A stretch of DNA of 18,161 nucleotides from Diplocarpon mali (lineage: Eukaryota > Ascomycota > Leotiomycetes > Helotiales > Drepanopezizaceae): NCBI GenBank assembly GCA_024741835.1, contig JAENRP010000023.1, positions 240,389-258,549 of the forward strand, given 5' to 3'. Made by a program: the position numbers and the translations under genes. This document shows positions 16,248-18,161 of this stretch, one piece after another. Each line of letters starts with the position of its first letter. The first letter of the stretch is position 1. The notes under the pieces are model-generated. The model did no database searches. It saw only the letters and a program-made list of their open reading frames with translations, and was not told the DNA's origin.

Positions 16248-17860
16248 TCACGTGTTCCTCCGCGATTTGCACTTGTCGTGTGCCATGTGACCGTTCCGCG
16301 CCGTGGTCCGCGTGAACTCGGCGCCGCAATTCGGACAGCTGGACTTCTGGGAGACTCCCGACTTTTCGCGTTGGTGGCGGAGCAGGTTGCTAAAGGTGGA
16401 GAATTGTCGGCCATTGCAGCCGTGTTCCCAGCACTGGGGCTTGGGACGGCTGTGGACCACGCGCACGTGGTCGCCCGAGTCCGCCATGCCGAGCTTCGGG
16501 CTCATCTGCGGGCCCGGGTACAGGCTGCTCGCGGGGTCGGGGACCGACGGCAACGGGTGGGCATGTGGGCGGCCGGTGAACGACGGGATGCCGGGCTCGC
16601 ACCCGGCATCGGAAAAGGGGATGTGGTAGGCGGGGACGGAGGTGTAGTCGTTGGGCCCCCTGCGCATCCTGATTAGCCGGGCGTGCTGCGACGAGGCATC
16701 CGAAGAGCGCGGGGGGGGAAAGGGGAGGGGGAAACAGCTTACATGGTGAAGACGGGCCCGTAGAGATCCGACGAGACATGCTCGCTCAGAGGCGGCGAGT
16801 AGGGTGGGAGGAAGGGGCTGCTGCACAGACCCGGCGAACTCTGCAGCGATGCTTGCGAGAGCAGAGGGGAGGGCGTGAGGTTGCTCGTGTACTCGGGCAC
16901 CGACCGGGGCATCATGTCGGGGGAGTTGTGCTGCGAGCCGATGTAGAGGCTGCTGCGGCTGCTGTTCGGTCGGCTCGTCGACCTCTCCCTCCGCATCCGT
17001 GACTTGGCGTCCCGCCGAGCGTAATCCCGCTGGCGCTTCAGGTCCCGCTGCTCCGCCGTGAAGTTGGGCTGCGGGCTGGACGTGAGCGATCTCGAGTACA
17101 TGGGCATGAGCTTGGGCTCGTCGTATAAGAAGTGCGCCGGTTGTTCGGCGCCGAGGTTCTGGGGCTGCGGCACGAATTGATCGTTGATCTCGAAGACTGG
17201 GCCGACGTTAGTCTCTCCTCGACACTTCCCCCAAGCGCGTCGATCGGGTCACTCACGCGGCCAGGTGTAATTGGGACGGATGCCGGCCTGCATCTCGGCC
17301 TCGAAGCGGGAGTCGTAGGACTCGATCCCAAGAGTGCTAAAAGGGGGCCGGTTAGCCAAGGGCGGCCCACGGTTCGTCTCCTCCCCCCTCCTTCTGGTGT
17401 CTTCGTACCTCATGGTGGCAGGATTAGAATGGGCGCGAACGGGTTTATGTTCTCCCGCGTTCGAGTGGTCGTCGCTGGGTGGGGAGGGCGCGGAGCCAAG
17501 TCCAGGGACGGCGGCCGAGCCCGATTGCTCTTCTCTCTCGTCGAGGTAGGACCAGTTGGCGTTCAGGTTACTGTCCGAGAGGCGTGACAGGAGCGTGTAC
17601 TGCTGTGGCACCGGCGCCGTGATGCTGGCTTCCGGCGAGGGATGGGAGGAGGCGCCTTGGTCGAGGAAGCCTGGGGACGAGGTGCTGCGGACAGGCAATC
17701 CGCCAGAGGGCGGGCCGGCTTGATCGTTGGCGGGCGAGATGTCGGCGATGTCCACGGCCTGGAAGGGGGCGGCGGTCGAGGGCAGGTAAGTGTTGTTGCT
17801 GGTCTTGGAACTGCATTGACGTGAGTCCTGTACACTCGGGTCCATGTAGAAAACGTCCAT
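16248..17860 (-). CDS. C2H2 zinc-finger factor with C-terminal fingers, 468 aa, four exons
   Basis: Probable nuclear transcription factor. Exons on the minus strand: 17409-17860, 17257-17336, 16743-17196 and 16248-16668, 1407 nt in total. Introns are 17337-17408 (72 nt, GTACGA, GCTAAC, TTTTAG), 17197-17256 (60 nt, GTGAGT, ACTAAC, CCCAG) and 16669-16742 (74 nt, GTAAGC, GCTAAT, CAG). The N-terminal ~200 residues are Ser/Pro-rich and look disordered. A basic block (QRDLKRQRDYARRDAKSR) follows in exon 3. The fingers lie at the C-terminus: C408-x4-C413...H427 and C440-x2-C443-x12-H456, with H459 and C462 as candidate last ligands. The first finger has no second His at the usual spacing. I recognise CWEHGCNGRQFSTFSNLLRH and CPNCGAEFTRTTARNGH as a conserved fungal pair. 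The first intron is 3n with no stop, so its retention would give 492 aa. The start is taken at ATG 17860 because a stop lies in frame upstream. Confidence 0.85.
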
Positions 17861-18161
17861 GAGGGCAAGGTCTGGAGCTATGGATGATGACGGCGGCGAC
17901 ACATACGAAGAGGTCTAGACGGAGTATGGCCAGAGAGATATACTCGAAATAGACGATGTGATCTGGACGGGTATCGAGGATTCTGGGGATCTTTAAACGC
18001 GAGGAAGCTGGACACTGAGGCTCACGAGGTGGGGGGATGGATTCTGAGGAGAGAACTATTTTTGACGTCTCGAGGGATTCCACCAGCAGATTAAATATCC
18101 TCCCTCGAACCTCAAGACCTTCTCTGCGGACCAGGGACCAGGCGATTTGGAGCTGTGGGGG
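17861..18161. promoter_or_regulatory. Upstream region of the second C2H2 gene
   Basis: On the minus strand this is promoter and leader of the zinc-finger gene. A GTATGT donor-like site lies about 45 bases before the chosen ATG (near 17905), but no acceptor at a normal distance follows, so a leader intron is not supported. No other gene is seen. Confidence 0.4.

Noticed and set aside
15166..16315. Three overlapping plus-strand open frames through the 12-bp repeat
   Set aside because: All frames are open because of the 3n repeat and purine tract; none shows motifs or clear codon bias.
1..18161. tRNA or rRNA genes, transposons
   Set aside because: A scan by eye found no tRNA B-box/arm arrangement, no rRNA-like conserved core, no transposase or reverse transcriptase motif and no long terminal repeats; a tool search could still find weak candidates.

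Overview
The window looks like nuclear DNA of a filamentous ascomycete (Pezizomycotina; a GC-rich Sordariomycete-like genome is my best guess, from general familiarity with these proteins and not from a search). The signs are short introns of 52-82 nt with GT...CTRAY...YAG signals, GC-rich coding sequence with C/G at third codon positions, and proteins typical of that group: two fungal C2H2 zinc-finger factors, an MFS sugar transporter relic and an S33-type alpha/beta hydrolase relic.

Layout. 218-3835 (+) is a long, apparently single-exon C2H2 zinc-finger gene. 3836-7700 is an AT-richer stretch with a perfect 81-bp tandem duplication and two decayed genes: the first quarter of a sugar transporter (5560-5990), and an alpha/beta hydrolase with its catalytic middle deleted but one intron still recognisable (6316-7000). 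7714-8157 (+) is a probable small hypothetical gene with a repeated RSSRSR motif. From about 9.5 kb comes a housekeeping block: dUTPase (9502-10141, +, one intron containing the window's only N), pyridoxal kinase (10410-11707, -, five exons, one only 11 nt long) and PCNA (12188-13189, -, five exons, with the ATG split by an intron). A roughly 3-kb stretch without a convincing gene (13.2-16.2 kb) is rich in simple repeats. A second C2H2 factor (16248-17860, -, four exons) closes the window.

How the genes relate. dUTPase keeps uracil out of DNA and PCNA is the replicative sliding clamp, so two S-phase functions lie within 3 kb, separated by the PLP-salvage kinase. PCNA has two MluI cell-cycle boxes about 165-180 bp upstream of its first coding base, consistent with MBF-type G1/S control. 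I saw no equivalent box upstream of dUTPase.

I found no sign of a novel multi-gene system. The most noteworthy observations are the PCNA start codon assembled only by splicing (its intron carries four decoy ATGs), the 11-nt micro-exon coding for part of the conserved SHVVYGYVGN motif of pyridoxal kinase, and the two adjacent gene relics. All intron boundaries were derived by hand from splice signals plus family conservation; every spliced model stays in frame and gives a family-typical length.
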